A stretch of DNA of 13,868 nucleotides from Candidatus Binatia bacterium (GTDB taxonomy: Bacteria; Desulfobacterota_B; Binatia; UBA9968; JAJDTQ01), in NCBI GenBank assembly GCA_022827045.1, contig JAJDTQ010000013.1, positions 1-13,868 of the forward strand, read 5' to 3'. The notes beneath the pieces are model-generated. The model made no database searches, was not told where the DNA came from, and saw only the letters and a program-made list of their open reading frames with translations. A program made the translations under genes and the position numbers. Shown here piece after piece: positions 6,009 through 13,598 of the stretch (position 1 is its first letter; each line of letters opens with the position of its first letter).

Positions 6009-7036
6009 CGGACGTATCCATGAAGCAGCTTCTGGAAGCCGGGGTCCACTTCGGACACCAGACCAGTCGCTGGAATCCCAAGATGAAGCCCTATATTTTC
6101 GGGGCGCGCAACGGGATTCACATCATCGACCTGCAGCAGACCGTGAGGATGGTAAAGGATGTCTGCGCCCATGTTCGGGACCTGATCACGGGCGGGGGCC
6201 ACGTTCTGTTCGTGGGGACCAAGAAACAGGCGCAGGACTCGGTCCGCGAAGAGGCGGAACGCTGCGGCATGTCCTATGTCCATCATCGCTGGCTGGGAGG
6301 CACGCTGACCAACTTTCAGACCGTGCGCCAGAGCATCGACCGGCTCAAGAAGCTCGAGGAGATGGCCAACGATCCCAAGATCGTCGAGGCGCTGACCAAG
6401 AAGGAAATGCTCTCCCACAGCCGGGAGCGGGCCAAGCTTGAGCGCGCCCTCGGAGGAATCAAGGACATCAAGAAGCTGCCGGACGCCGTATTCATCATCG
6501 ACCCCGGGCAGGAAGCCATCGCGGTGCGCGAGGCGCGGAAGCTCGGCATCAAGGTGATCGCCATCATCGACACGGATTGCGATCCGGACCTGGTGGACCA
6601 CAAGATCCCCGGCAATGACGATGCGATTCGCGCCATCCGGCTTTTCTGCAGCCTCATGGCCGAAGCCGTCAACGAAGGCAAGGCGTTGTGCGACCAGGCG
6701 AAGATGGAGGCGGAAGCCGCGCAGGCCGAGGCCGCTTCGGAAGAGGGGCCGGCCGGGGAGGGTTCGGAGACGGTAGCGCCGGAACCTGCGGAAGCAGCAG
6801 CCGAGCCGGAACCCGTAGCGGCACCGGCGGTAGCGCCGGAACCGGTAGCGGAGCAAGCCGCCGCACCGGAGGCGGCGCCGTCAACGGCAGGGGAAGCCGC
6901 GGCGGTACCGGAGGCAGCAGCGGCACCGGCTGTGCCGGCGTCGGCGGCATCGGAAGAGACCAAGGCGCCGGAGTCCGGTGAGGAAGATTCCGAAGGAGAG
7001 AAATCCACGGACGTGCCGACCGTGGCGGGGAGTTGA
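6005..7036 (+). CDS. rpsB: 30S ribosomal protein S2 with long C-terminal tail
   Basis: Structural protein of the small subunit body, needed for S1 docking in many bacteria. The S2 core covers residues 1 to about 232. It includes [26 protein letters not shown] at the N-terminus (start of the family signature), [11 protein letters not shown] (67-77), [13 protein letters not shown] (94-106) and [14 protein letters not shown] (201-214). The remaining ~110 residues (about 233-343) are an Ala/Pro/Glu-rich low-complexity tail. Bacterial S2 is usually about 230-260 residues, so this tail is an addition. The tail DNA contains a 16-bp direct repeat, encoded as (V)APEP. GAGG (5991-5994) lies 10 nt from the start, and the start overlaps a 12-codon upstream ORF. 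tsf follows after 6 nt. Confidence 0.97.
   Translation: MTDVSMKQLLEAGVHFGHQTSRWNPKMKPYIFGARNGIHIIDLQQTVRMVKDVCAHVRDLITGGGHVLFVGTKKQAQDSVREEAERCGMSYVHHRWLGGTLTNFQTVRQSIDRLKKLEEMANDPKIVEALTKKEMLSHSRERAKLERALGGIKDIKKLPDAVFIIDPGQEAIAVREARKLGIKVIAIIDTDCDPDLVDHKIPGNDDAIRAIRLFCSLMAEAVNEGKALCDQAKMEAEAAQAEAASEEGPAGEGSETVAPEPAEAAAEPEPVAAPAVAPEPVAEQAAAPEAAPSTAGEAAAVPEAAAAPAVPASAASEETKAPESGEEDSEGEKSTDVPTVAGS
6771..6843 (+). repeat. Direct repeat in the S2 tail coding region
   Basis: A 16-bp unit, CGGTAGCGCCGGAACC, occurs at 6771-6786 and again at 6828-6843, 57 bp (19 codons) apart. A partial variant follows the second copy directly (CCGGAACCGGTAGCGG overlaps it). The copies are in the same reading frame and encode VAPEP. 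This suggests the low-complexity tail grew by in-frame repeat duplication. Confidence 0.6.
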
Positions 7037-7042
7037 GCGGGC

Positions 7043-7648
7043 ATGGCTATCGATGCGAGTCTAGTCAAACAGTTGCGGGACAAAACGGGCGCGGGGTTCA
7101 TGGACTGCAAGAAGGCCTTGGTTGAGTGCGAGGGCGACTTCGAGAAGTCCGTGGATCACCTGAGGGCGAAGGGGCTGGCGCTGGCGGCGCGCAAGTCCGA
7201 GCGTGAGGCCAGCGAGGGCTTGGTCGGCGCCTACATCCACGGCGGCAACAAGATCGGCGTCCTCCTGGAGGTGAACTGCGAGACCGACTTCGTGGCTCGC
7301 ACCGAAGAATTCCAGGCTCTGGTGAAGGACCTTTCCATGCAGATCGCGGCTGCCAGCCCGCGTTACGTCCGGCGCGAGGAAGTCGACGAGGAAGAGCTGG
7401 AGCGGGAGAAGGCGATCTACCGGCAGCAGGCGGAAGAGTTGAAAAAGCCCGAGCCCGTGCTCGCCAAGATCGTCGACGGCAAGATGGAGCGTTTCTACGA
7501 GGAGGCCTGTCTCATGGAGCAGGCTTACATCAAGGAGCCTACGCGCCGGGTCGGGGACCTGGTACAGGACGCCATCGCCCGTCTGGGCGAGAACATCCGG
7601 GTCAGGCGTTTCGTTCGCTATACCGTAGGCGAGGGGATGAAGGAGTAG
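7043..7648 (+). CDS. tsf: Elongation factor Ts, short form
   Basis: Guanine nucleotide exchange factor that regenerates EF-Tu-GTP during translation. The protein has 201 residues. The N-terminal UBA-like domain holds [20 protein letters not shown] (7-26). The core contains the EF-Tu-contacting TDFV motif (81-84) in [16 protein letters not shown]. The end has [31 protein letters not shown], the family's C-terminal signature. At about 200 residues it is the short form seen in Thermus, Gram-positives and some deltaproteobacteria, with one core subdomain much reduced compared with the ~283-residue enterobacterial protein. GGGGAG (7027-7032), inside the end of rpsB, lies 10 nt upstream of the ATG. 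Nothing is missing for this form. Confidence 0.97.
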   Translation: MAIDASLVKQLRDKTGAGFMDCKKALVECEGDFEKSVDHLRAKGLALAARKSEREASEGLVGAYIHGGNKIGVLLEVNCETDFVARTEEFQALVKDLSMQIAAASPRYVRREEVDEEELEREKAIYRQQAEELKKPEPVLAKIVDGKMERFYEEACLMEQAYIKEPTRRVGDLVQDAIARLGENIRVRRFVRYTVGEGMKE

Positions 7649-7659
7649 GACCCCATCGA

Positions 7660-8391
7660 ATGACCGCCGTCGAGCTGAGATACAAGCGAGTCATTCTGAA
7701 AATCACAGGGGAGGTCCTCGCGGGGGAGCGCCAGTACGGCATCGATCCGGCCACCGTCACGCGGTTCGTGGAGGAGATTCGCGAGGTCCACGAACTCGGC
7801 TGTGAGATTGCTTTGGTCATCGGCGGCGGCAACATCCTGCGCGGCGCCGAGGCCAGTGACCACGGCATCGACCGGGCCAGCGCCGACTACATGGGCATGC
7901 TGGCCACGGTCATCAACAGCATCGCCCTCCAGGACGCACTCGAAAAGATCGGCGTCTCGACCCGGGTCATGTCAGCCATCGAGATGCGCCAGGTGGCGGA
8001 GTTGTACATCCGCCGGCGCGCGGTGCGGCATCTGGAGAAGCATCGCGTCGTCATCTTCGCGGGCGGAACCGGCAATCCCTATTTTACCACGGACACGACG
8101 GCGAGCCTGCGGGCCATGGAGGTGGGTGCCGAGGTGATTCTGAAGGCCACCAAGGTTCGCGGCGTCTACGACACGGATCCGCTGAAGAATCACGGCGCGA
8201 AGCTCTTCCGGGAGCTGACCCATATGGAGGTGCTGAGCAAGGAGCTCAAGGTGATGGACGCCACCGCCATCTCGCTGTGCATGGACAACAAGCTTCCCAT
8301 CATCGTCTTCAACGTCATGGAGCGGGGCAACATCCGCAAGGTGGTGAGCGGTCAGCCCATCGGCACCCTGGTGGGCGTCGGCGACCGATGA
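7660..8391 (+). CDS. pyrH: Uridylate kinase (UMP kinase)
   Basis: Cytoplasmic hexameric enzyme of the amino acid kinase family that phosphorylates UMP to UDP. The protein has 243 residues. Phosphate-binding segments are [17 protein letters not shown] (13-29; Thr where many relatives have Ser), [10 protein letters not shown] (53-62) and [24 protein letters not shown] (71-94), the UMP-binding region. [20 protein letters not shown] (133-152) and the nucleotide site [13 protein letters not shown] (162-174) follow. [20 protein letters not shown] (199-218) ends the fold. AGGA at 7647-7650 overlaps the tsf stop and lies 9 nt before the ATG. It belongs to the rpsB-tsf-pyrH-frr cluster; a REP-like repeat separates it from frr. 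Confidence 0.97.
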   Translation: MTAVELRYKRVILKITGEVLAGERQYGIDPATVTRFVEEIREVHELGCEIALVIGGGNILRGAEASDHGIDRASADYMGMLATVINSIALQDALEKIGVSTRVMSAIEMRQVAELYIRRRAVRHLEKHRVVIFAGGTGNPYFTTDTTASLRAMEVGAEVILKATKVRGVYDTDPLKNHGAKLFRELTHMEVLSKELKVMDATAISLCMDNKLPIIVFNVMERGNIRKVVSGQPIGTLVGVGDR

Positions 8392-8425
8392 CACGCCCCG
8401 CCCGCAAGCCCCTGGGCCCTCACCC

Positions 8426-8456
8426 GGCCTTCGGCCACCTCTCCCATAGGGAGAGG
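8426..8456. repeat. REP-like palindromic element between pyrH and frr
   Basis: Two stacked hairpins fill the middle of the 105-bp pyrH-frr gap. The first is GGCC-ttc-GGCC (8426-8436). The second is CCTCTCCC-ata-GGGAGAGG (8438-8456), a perfect 8-bp stem. Together with CCCTCACCC just upstream (8417-8425) this closely resembles the dispersed extragenic palindromes common between genes of alphaproteobacteria and other high-GC bacteria. Only one copy is in this window. A stable stem within an operon may protect upstream mRNA or lower expression of frr. The stretch after it (TTGAATTT) is too mixed for a standard terminator tail. Confidence 0.6.
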
Positions 8457-8496
8457 GGTTGAATTTGGTTACTCGGACAGGCCCCATAGGTGTAAG

Positions 8497-9054
8497 ATGG
8501 ACGACGCCTTCTACAGCGATTTCGAGGAAGAGTTGGAGAGGACCCTGGCGGCCATGCGCCGAGAGTTGGGACGCGTGCGCACCGGCCGGGCTTCGGCCGC
8601 CCTGTTCGAAGGGGTGACGGTCGAATACTACGGCACACAGACACCGCTGAACCAGATCGCCACCATCGCGGTCCCCGAGCCCCGGCTGGTGACGATTCAG
8701 GCATACGATCCAAGCGCCATCGCCAACATCGAGAAATCGATCCTGAAGGCCGACCTTGGGCTCACCCCGTCCAATGACGGCAAACTGATCCGGGTGCCGA
8801 TACCGGAGCTCAGCGGCGAGCGTCGCAAGGAGCTCGTGAAACAGGTACGCAAGACCGCGGAAGACTTCCGTGTCTCCGTGCGAAACCACCGGCGCGCCGC
8901 CATCGACGGGTTGAAGGAGATGCAGAAGGACAAGGAGATCACCGAGGACGAGGTGAAGCAGGGCCAGGATCGCGTCCAGAAGATTACCGCGGAGTTCGTT
9001 GGCAGGGTGGACGGTTTCCTCAAGGCCAAGGAAGAGGAGATCATGGAGGTTTAG
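8497..9054 (+). CDS. frr: Ribosome recycling factor
   Basis: Splits post-termination ribosomes together with EF-G. The protein has 185 residues, the standard length. Domain I is a three-helix bundle formed by the N-terminal helix (about 1-30, with MRRELGRVRTGRASAALFEGV) and two C-terminal helices (about 108-185, with RKELVKQVRKTAEDFRVSVRNHRRAAID and ITEDEVKQGQDRVQKITAEF). Domain II is the beta region between them (VEYYGTQTPLNQIATIAVPEPRLVTIQAYD). The conserved RVSVRNHRR region, which holds the arginine needed for ribosome binding, is intact. AGGTG (8488-8492) is a ribosome site 4 nt from the ATG. It lies 105 bp downstream of pyrH across the REP-like element and 25 bp before uppS. Confidence 0.97.
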   Translation: MDDAFYSDFEEELERTLAAMRRELGRVRTGRASAALFEGVTVEYYGTQTPLNQIATIAVPEPRLVTIQAYDPSAIANIEKSILKADLGLTPSNDGKLIRVPIPELSGERRKELVKQVRKTAEDFRVSVRNHRRAAIDGLKEMQKDKEITEDEVKQGQDRVQKITAEFVGRVDGFLKAKEEEIMEV

Positions 9055-9079
9055 TGGCCTTCCTTTCAATCTTTCCGGA

Positions 9080-9823
9080 ATGGAGCTCTACGGGCTAGAA
9101 AAAAACCGATTGCCCACCCATGTCGCGATCATCATGGACGGCAATGGACGCTGGGCCAGGCTCCGGGGCAAGAGCCGCATCGAGGGTCACCGCGAAGGAA
9201 CGGCGTCGGTCAGGACCACGGTGGAGTTGAGCCGCAACCTCGGCATTCGCTACCTGTCGCTCTACGCATTTTCATCCGAGAACTGGAACCGGCCGCACGA
9301 CGAGGTCGAGGGGCTGATGGGCCTCCTGGAGAACTACCTGGAGGTCGAACAGGAGCGCATGATGCGCGAAGGGGTCCGCCTCGTGGCCATCGGCGACCGC
9401 AAACGCCTGCCCGTTTCCGTGCGCCGGGTCCTTGACCGCAACATCAGCCTTACCCGCAACAATACCGCCCTTACGGTGATTCTCGCCCTCAGCTACAGCG
9501 GCCGCGGCGACATCGTCAAGACCGTCCGGGACATCGCCCGGAAGGTGAAGGCCGGGCAGTGCGAGCTCGCGGACATCGACGAGTCCATGATTGCCGCCAA
9601 CACGGAGACCGGACCCATTCCGGATCCCGACCTCTTGATCCGCACCAGCGGGGAGATGCGCATCAGCAACTTCTTCCTTTGGCAGATACCCTACACCGAG
9701 CTGTACATCACGCCCACCCTCTGGCCCGACTTCTCCGAGCAGCAGTACGTCAAGGCGCTGCTGGAATTCCAGCGCCGGAAACGCCGGTTCGGCAAGACGG
9801 ACGAGCAACTGTTGCAGGGTTGA
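9080..9823 (+). CDS. uppS: Undecaprenyl diphosphate synthase (cis-prenyltransferase)
   Basis: Adds isopentenyl units in cis to farnesyl diphosphate, making the C55 lipid carrier for peptidoglycan and surface polysaccharides. The protein has 247 residues. HVAIIMDGNGRWA (14-26) holds the catalytic Asp (D20) and the diphosphate-binding loop. GHREG and YLSLYAFSSENWNRP follow. The C-terminal signature DLLIRTSGEMRISNFFLWQIPYTELY is complete, with Arg, Ser and Glu ligands for isopentenyl diphosphate and Mg. ATG 9080 is chosen because the family begins about 10 residues before HVAIIMDG; an in-frame start at 8999 would add 27 unrelated residues inside frr. The ribosome site is weak (CCGGA directly upstream). 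cdsA follows after 1 nt. Confidence 0.96.
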   Translation: MELYGLEKNRLPTHVAIIMDGNGRWARLRGKSRIEGHREGTASVRTTVELSRNLGIRYLSLYAFSSENWNRPHDEVEGLMGLLENYLEVEQERMMREGVRLVAIGDRKRLPVSVRRVLDRNISLTRNNTALTVILALSYSGRGDIVKTVRDIARKVKAGQCELADIDESMIAANTETGPIPDPDLLIRTSGEMRISNFFLWQIPYTELYITPTLWPDFSEQQYVKALLEFQRRKRRFGKTDEQLLQG

Positions 9824-9824
9824 G

Positions 9825-10601
9825 ATGCGCACCCGGGTACTGACCGCGCTGGCCGGAATCCCCATCGTCGTCGGGATCATCGTCGTGGACAGCGTCTGGC
9901 TTTTCTCGGCGTTCATCGAGGTCCTTACCCTCGTCGCGCTCCATGAATACTTCCGCATGGCCTTTTCGGACCATGGCGCAGTGCGCGCGACGGGGATCGC
10001 GGCCGGCATGCTGCTGTCCCTGACCGTGGTGGTGCCTGGACTGTCGGGTTATCTCCCGCTGGTCGTGGCGGGCCTGTTCACGGTGTTCGTCTTTACCGGC
10101 GGCGCGGTCGAGGAACGCTACCGCCGGCTCGGTCTGGCACTGGCCGGCGCCGTCTACCTGGGCTACCTGTTCCCGCATTTCGCGCTGCTCTACCGTGGCG
10201 GGTACGAGTGGGTGCTCTGGGTGCTGTTCGTCGTCTTCTCGGCCGACAGCGCCGGCTACTTCGCCGGTGTGGCCCTGGGCCGAAGAAAGTTGTATCCTTC
10301 AGTCAGCCCGGGAAAGACTGTCGAAGGGTCCGTGGCCGCCACCGTGGCGGGCGTGGCGGCCGGGTGGCTGTCGGGCTGGTGGCTGCTGGGCTTGCCGTCG
10401 GGTGCGGTGTTGGTGTTTTCGCTCGCCGTCGTCGTCATTGCTCAGGTGGGCGACCTTTTCGAATCGCTGCTCAAGCGGGGCTTCGCGGCCAAGGACTCGG
10501 GCGGTATCCTTCCCGGCCACGGCGGCCTGATGGACCGGCTGGACAGCCTCATCTTTCCGGGAGTCCTCAGCACCTACTGCCTGCGGTTCTTGTCATCATG
10601 A
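9825..10601 (+). CDS. cdsA: Phosphatidate cytidylyltransferase (CDP-diacylglycerol synthase)
   Basis: Inner-membrane enzyme that converts phosphatidic acid and CTP to CDP-diacylglycerol, the precursor of all major phospholipids. The protein has 258 residues, with about seven hydrophobic segments (for example 12-40, 55-72, 76-92, 104-123, 128-150, 168-190 and 193-209). The DSAGYFAGVALGRRKLYPSVSPGKTVEG stretch (141-168) and the family signature in LFESLLKRGFAAKDSGGILPGHGGLMDRLDS (211-241, with KDSG, PGHGG and MDR-D) are intact. The start sits 1 nt after the uppS stop. The stop overlaps the dxr start (ATGA), so translation is probably coupled in both directions. Confidence 0.95.
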   Translation: MRTRVLTALAGIPIVVGIIVVDSVWLFSAFIEVLTLVALHEYFRMAFSDHGAVRATGIAAGMLLSLTVVVPGLSGYLPLVVAGLFTVFVFTGGAVEERYRRLGLALAGAVYLGYLFPHFALLYRGGYEWVLWVLFVVFSADSAGYFAGVALGRRKLYPSVSPGKTVEGSVAATVAGVAAGWLSGWWLLGLPSGAVLVFSLAVVVIAQVGDLFESLLKRGFAAKDSGGILPGHGGLMDRLDSLIFPGVLSTYCLRFLSS

Positions 10602-11764
10602 AATCCATCGTCATTCTCGGGTCCACCGGAACCATCGGGGTCAATGCCCTGGACGTGATCCGGACTTTCAGGCGGCGGTTCAAGGTCAGCGGGCTGGTGG
10701 CCGGGCGCAACCTGGAACTGCTGGCGCGCCAGGTCACGGAGTTCGCTCCGCGCATCGTCAGCGTCAAGGACCGTGAAGACGTCGACGCCCTGCGCAAGCT
10801 CATTGGGCGCCGCAGAGTGGAAATCGTCCACGGGGAGGAAGGAGCGGTGGCCACGGCCACCGAGCCCACGGCGGACTTCGTGCTGGCCGCCATCGTCGGC
10901 GGCGCGGGACTCGTGCCGACTTTCGCCGCGGTGCAGGCGGGCAAGGACGTGGGGCTCGCCAACAAGGAGGCCCTGGTCATGTCCGGCGAGCTCTTCGTGC
11001 GGGAGGCCAGGAAGCGGCGGGTGCGGCTCCTGCCGGTGGACAGCGAGCACAGCGCGGTGTTCCAATGCCTTGAGGGGAACCGGCGTACGGATGTCGACAG
11101 GATCATCCTGACCGCCTCCGGAGGGCCGTTCCTGCGGACGCCGCTACGGGAGCTGCGCCGCGTCACCATCGGCCAGGCCCTGCAACATCCCACCTGGAAG
11201 ATGGGTCCGAAGATCACCATCGATTCCGCCACCATGATGAACAAGGGATTGGAGGTGATCGAGGCCCGTTGGTTGTTCGGCGTGTCCGCCGAGAGCGTGG
11301 AGGTGATGATCCACCCCCAGAGCATCGTCCACTCCATGGTGCGTTACCGTGACGGCGCGGTCATGGCGCAGCTCGGCATACCGGACATGCGCATTCCCAT
11401 CGCCTACGCGCTTTCCTATCCCGAGCGGCTCGATTCCGGGCTGGCGCCGCTGAACCTGCCCAGGGAGGGGGAGCTGACCTTCCTGAAAGTGGAGAGCCGG
11501 CGCTATCCGGCGCTGGACATCGCCTACGGAGCGCTGGCCAAGGGCGGCACGGTTCCGCCTGTTCTGAATGCCGCCAACGAGGTGGCGGTGGCCGCCTTCC
11601 TGGATGGCCGGGTCGGCTTTCGCCAGATCCATGAGATCAGCCGCAAGACCATCGACGCCCATGTGCCCGTCAAGCCGAGAAGCCTGACGCAGGTCCTCGA
11701 GGCCGATCGATGGGCCCGGGGGTTCGCCCGGGAACTCGTTCAGCAAAACGGATCGGCAAGGTGA
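10598..11764 (+). CDS. dxr: 1-deoxy-D-xylulose 5-phosphate reductoisomerase
   Basis: Makes 2-C-methyl-D-erythritol 4-phosphate using NADPH, the committed step of the non-mevalonate isoprenoid pathway; it supplies precursors for UppS. The protein has 388 residues. The NADPH motif is GSTGTIG (8-14). Metal and catalytic acids are D148 and E150 in PVDSEHSA, and E219 in MMNKGLEVIEARWLF. SGGPF (174-178) and the flexible active-site flap with HPTW (197-200) are present. IHPQSIVHSMV and NAANEVAVAAFL complete the fold. The ATG overlaps the cdsA stop by 4 nt, and the stop overlaps the rseP GTG start (GTGA). In enterobacteria dxr precedes uppS; here it follows cdsA, an order common outside gammaproteobacteria. 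Confidence 0.97.
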   Translation: MKSIVILGSTGTIGVNALDVIRTFRRRFKVSGLVAGRNLELLARQVTEFAPRIVSVKDREDVDALRKLIGRRRVEIVHGEEGAVATATEPTADFVLAAIVGGAGLVPTFAAVQAGKDVGLANKEALVMSGELFVREARKRRVRLLPVDSEHSAVFQCLEGNRRTDVDRIILTASGGPFLRTPLRELRRVTIGQALQHPTWKMGPKITIDSATMMNKGLEVIEARWLFGVSAESVEVMIHPQSIVHSMVRYRDGAVMAQLGIPDMRIPIAYALSYPERLDSGLAPLNLPREGELTFLKVESRRYPALDIAYGALAKGGTVPPVLNAANEVAVAAFLDGRVGFRQIHEISRKTIDAHVPVKPRSLTQVLEADRWARGFARELVQQNGSAR

Positions 11765-12837
11765 TCGACGTCGTCTACATGATCGTCGCCGCCGTGGTCG
11801 CCTTCGGCGTGCTGGTGTTCCTTCACGAGCTGGGCCACTTCCTCGTGGCCAAGAAGGCAGGCGTGGGGGTCTTGACCTTTTCCATCGGTTTCGGCCCGAA
11901 GGTATGGATCCGGCGGCACGGCGAAACGGAATACTGCGTGAGCGCCATTCCGCTGGGAGGATACGTCAAGATGGTGGGCGAGGATCCCGGCGAGGAGGTC
12001 GACTCCGAGGATCGGGAGCGGTCCTTCGCGCATCGGGGCCTGGGCGCCCGTACGGCCATCGTGGCTGCCGGGCCGGGTGCGAATTTCCTGCTTGCCATGG
12101 CGGTGTTCCTCTGCGTTTTCCTGATTTTCGGCATTCCCTACCGCACCGCCGAGATCGGCGGCGTCAAGCCCGGCTCACCGGCAGCCGGCGCCGGCCTCGA
12201 GGCCGGCGACCGGGTGGTCGTGGTGGGCGACCGTCCCATCCGTTCCTGGGACGAGCTGGCTCGCGAGGTCAGGGCCAGCCAGGGCCGCCCGCTGGACCTG
12301 GGCGTGGTCCGTGGCGACCGGGAATTCGCGGTCGCGCTGCGCCCCGTCAGGGGAGAGACGCAGACTCTTCTGGGCGAGTCCGAGGAGACCTGGCTGATCG
12401 GCATTCAGAGCGCCGGAACCGTGGATGTGGAGAGGGGCAATCCGCTGACGGCGGGCTGGCTGGCGGTGACCCGGACGGTGGAGCTTTCGCTCCTGACGGT
12501 GGAGGTCCTGGTCAAGATGGTGGTCGGAAGGGTCGATACGGCGAATCTCGGCGGCCCCCTGATGATCGCCCAGTTGGCGGGACAGCAGGCCCGGCGAGGG
12601 CTGGCGGACTACCTGTTCCTGTTGGCGTTGCTGAGCATCAACCTCGGCGTCCTGAACCTGCTGCCGATACCGATGCTGGACGGCGGACACCTGCTGTTCT
12701 TCCTGATCGAAGCCGTGCGCGGGAAGCCCCTCGACGTCCGTCAGCGGGAGCGGGCGCAGCAGATGGGCCTGGTGGTGCTGCTCTTCGTCATGGTCTACGC
12801 GTTCTACAACGACCTTGCGCGGATCTTCGGAAGCTGA
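11761..12837 (+). CDS. rseP: Site-2 intramembrane zinc metalloprotease RseP, single PDZ
   Basis: Inner-membrane protease that cuts membrane-embedded anti-sigma factors and signal peptide remnants. With the GTG start overlapping the dxr stop the protein has 358 residues; ATG 11779 in the same frame would give 352. The first membrane segment carries HELGHF (H22, E23, H26), the zinc site. GFGPKVW and IPLGGYVKM follow. A second membrane segment is at about 98-122. One PDZ domain lies around 127-190 (VKPGSPAAGAGLEAGDRVVVVGDRPI). The last segments hold NLLPIPMLDGGHLLF, with D307 as the third zinc ligand. Escherichia coli RseP has two PDZ domains and about 450 residues; this shorter form is common elsewhere. 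No anti-sigma factor gene is nearby, so its target is unknown. tsaB overlaps the end by 1 nt. Confidence 0.95.
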   Translation: MIDVVYMIVAAVVAFGVLVFLHELGHFLVAKKAGVGVLTFSIGFGPKVWIRRHGETEYCVSAIPLGGYVKMVGEDPGEEVDSEDRERSFAHRGLGARTAIVAAGPGANFLLAMAVFLCVFLIFGIPYRTAEIGGVKPGSPAAGAGLEAGDRVVVVGDRPIRSWDELAREVRASQGRPLDLGVVRGDREFAVALRPVRGETQTLLGESEETWLIGIQSAGTVDVERGNPLTAGWLAVTRTVELSLLTVEVLVKMVVGRVDTANLGGPLMIAQLAGQQARRGLADYLFLLALLSINLGVLNLLPIPMLDGGHLLFFLIEAVRGKPLDVRQRERAQQMGLVVLLFVMVYAFYNDLARIFGS

Positions 12838-13571
12838 TGAAGGTACTCGGACTCGACACGTCGACGGCATTGCTGAGCGTCGCGGTCGTGGACCGCGGCC
12901 GGCTCGCGGCCGAATGCGTACGGGAATCGATGCAGGCGGGGGACCGCCGGCCCGGCCGGTCGAACCACGCCGAGGGGTTGATCCCGCTCATCGAGGAGGT
13001 GCTCCAACGAGCCGGCACCGACTTTTCGAGCCTGTCCCTGGTGGGGGTCGCCGTCGGACCCGGTTCGTTCACCGGATTGAGGATCGGCATCAGCACGGCC
13101 AAGGGCCTGGTCTACGGTTCGGATACGCCGGTGGTCGGGGTGCGCACCCTGGAAGCCGCGGCGTACCGGGTGCCCGGAGCGGAGGGCACGGCTCTCATAT
13201 GTCCGATGCTGGACGCGCGCAAGGGCGAGGTGTACGGCGCCCTCTACCGCCGCACGGCGACGGCGTTCGAGTGCCTGATCGAGGATTGCCTGGAGTCGCC
13301 GGAGTCCATGGTCCGGCGGGTGGTCGCGCGGGGCAAAGGCCCGTGCCTCTTCGTCGGCCCGGGCGCGCAGGCCTACGCGGAGGTGATCGAGCGGTGCGCC
13401 GGCAGCGACGCCCGGGTGACCGCGGGAGCGGAGTTCCCGTGCACTGCCGTTGCCGTCGCGAGCATCGCCGAAGAGAAGTACCGCACCGCCCCGGCGATCG
13501 CGGCCGAGCCGCTGAGCCCCTACTACATACGCCCTCCGGACGCCGTGGCCAAGAGCCCTGCGGCGTCCTAG
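12837..13571 (+). CDS. tsaB: tRNA t6A synthesis protein TsaB (YeaZ)
   Basis: Non-catalytic partner of TsaD and TsaE in threonylcarbamoylation of tRNA A37. The protein has 244 residues and an ASKHA fold. MKVLGLDTSTALLSVAVVD (1-19) forms the first strands. RSNHAEGLIPLIEEVL (around 41-56), the VGVAVGPGSFTGLRIGISTAKGL segment (around 69-91) and MLDARKGEVYGALYR are the family hallmarks. The C-terminal part (after about 150) is variable, as usual, and includes LSPYYIRPPDA, the common ending. Its ATG shares one base with the rseP stop (TGATG), so it is probably translated by re-initiation. It is the last gene of the + strand run; the next gene is convergent, 27 nt away. Confidence 0.94.
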   Translation: MKVLGLDTSTALLSVAVVDRGRLAAECVRESMQAGDRRPGRSNHAEGLIPLIEEVLQRAGTDFSSLSLVGVAVGPGSFTGLRIGISTAKGLVYGSDTPVVGVRTLEAAAYRVPGAEGTALICPMLDARKGEVYGALYRRTATAFECLIEDCLESPESMVRRVVARGKGPCLFVGPGAQAYAEVIERCAGSDARVTAGAEFPCTAVAVASIAEEKYRTAPAIAAEPLSPYYIRPPDAVAKSPAAS

Positions 13572-13598
13572 CTAGTCAGCGCCGTAGGCGAACTCTGC

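Noticed and set aside
6669..6981. Proline-rich and glycine-rich open frames (both strands) over the S2 tail
   Set aside because: They arise from the GC-rich repeats encoding the Ala/Pro/Glu tail; no start signals and no domains.
8459..8490. TTGAAT as a -35 box for frr
   Set aside because: The only AT-containing candidate, CATAGG, is 20 nt away and matches poorly.
8999..9079. Extended uppS start at 8999
   Set aside because: It would add 27 basic residues unrelated to the family and lie within frr; ATG 9080 fits the family.
11904..12836. Long + strand extension upstream of tsaB in the same frame
   Set aside because: It runs through rseP in another frame and is Arg/Gly-rich. The true TsaB N-terminus, MKVLGLDTS, begins at 12837.
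13580..13590. CGCC-gta-GGCG as a terminator between tsaB and the WD40 gene
   Set aside because: Only 4 bp of stem and no T tract on either strand.
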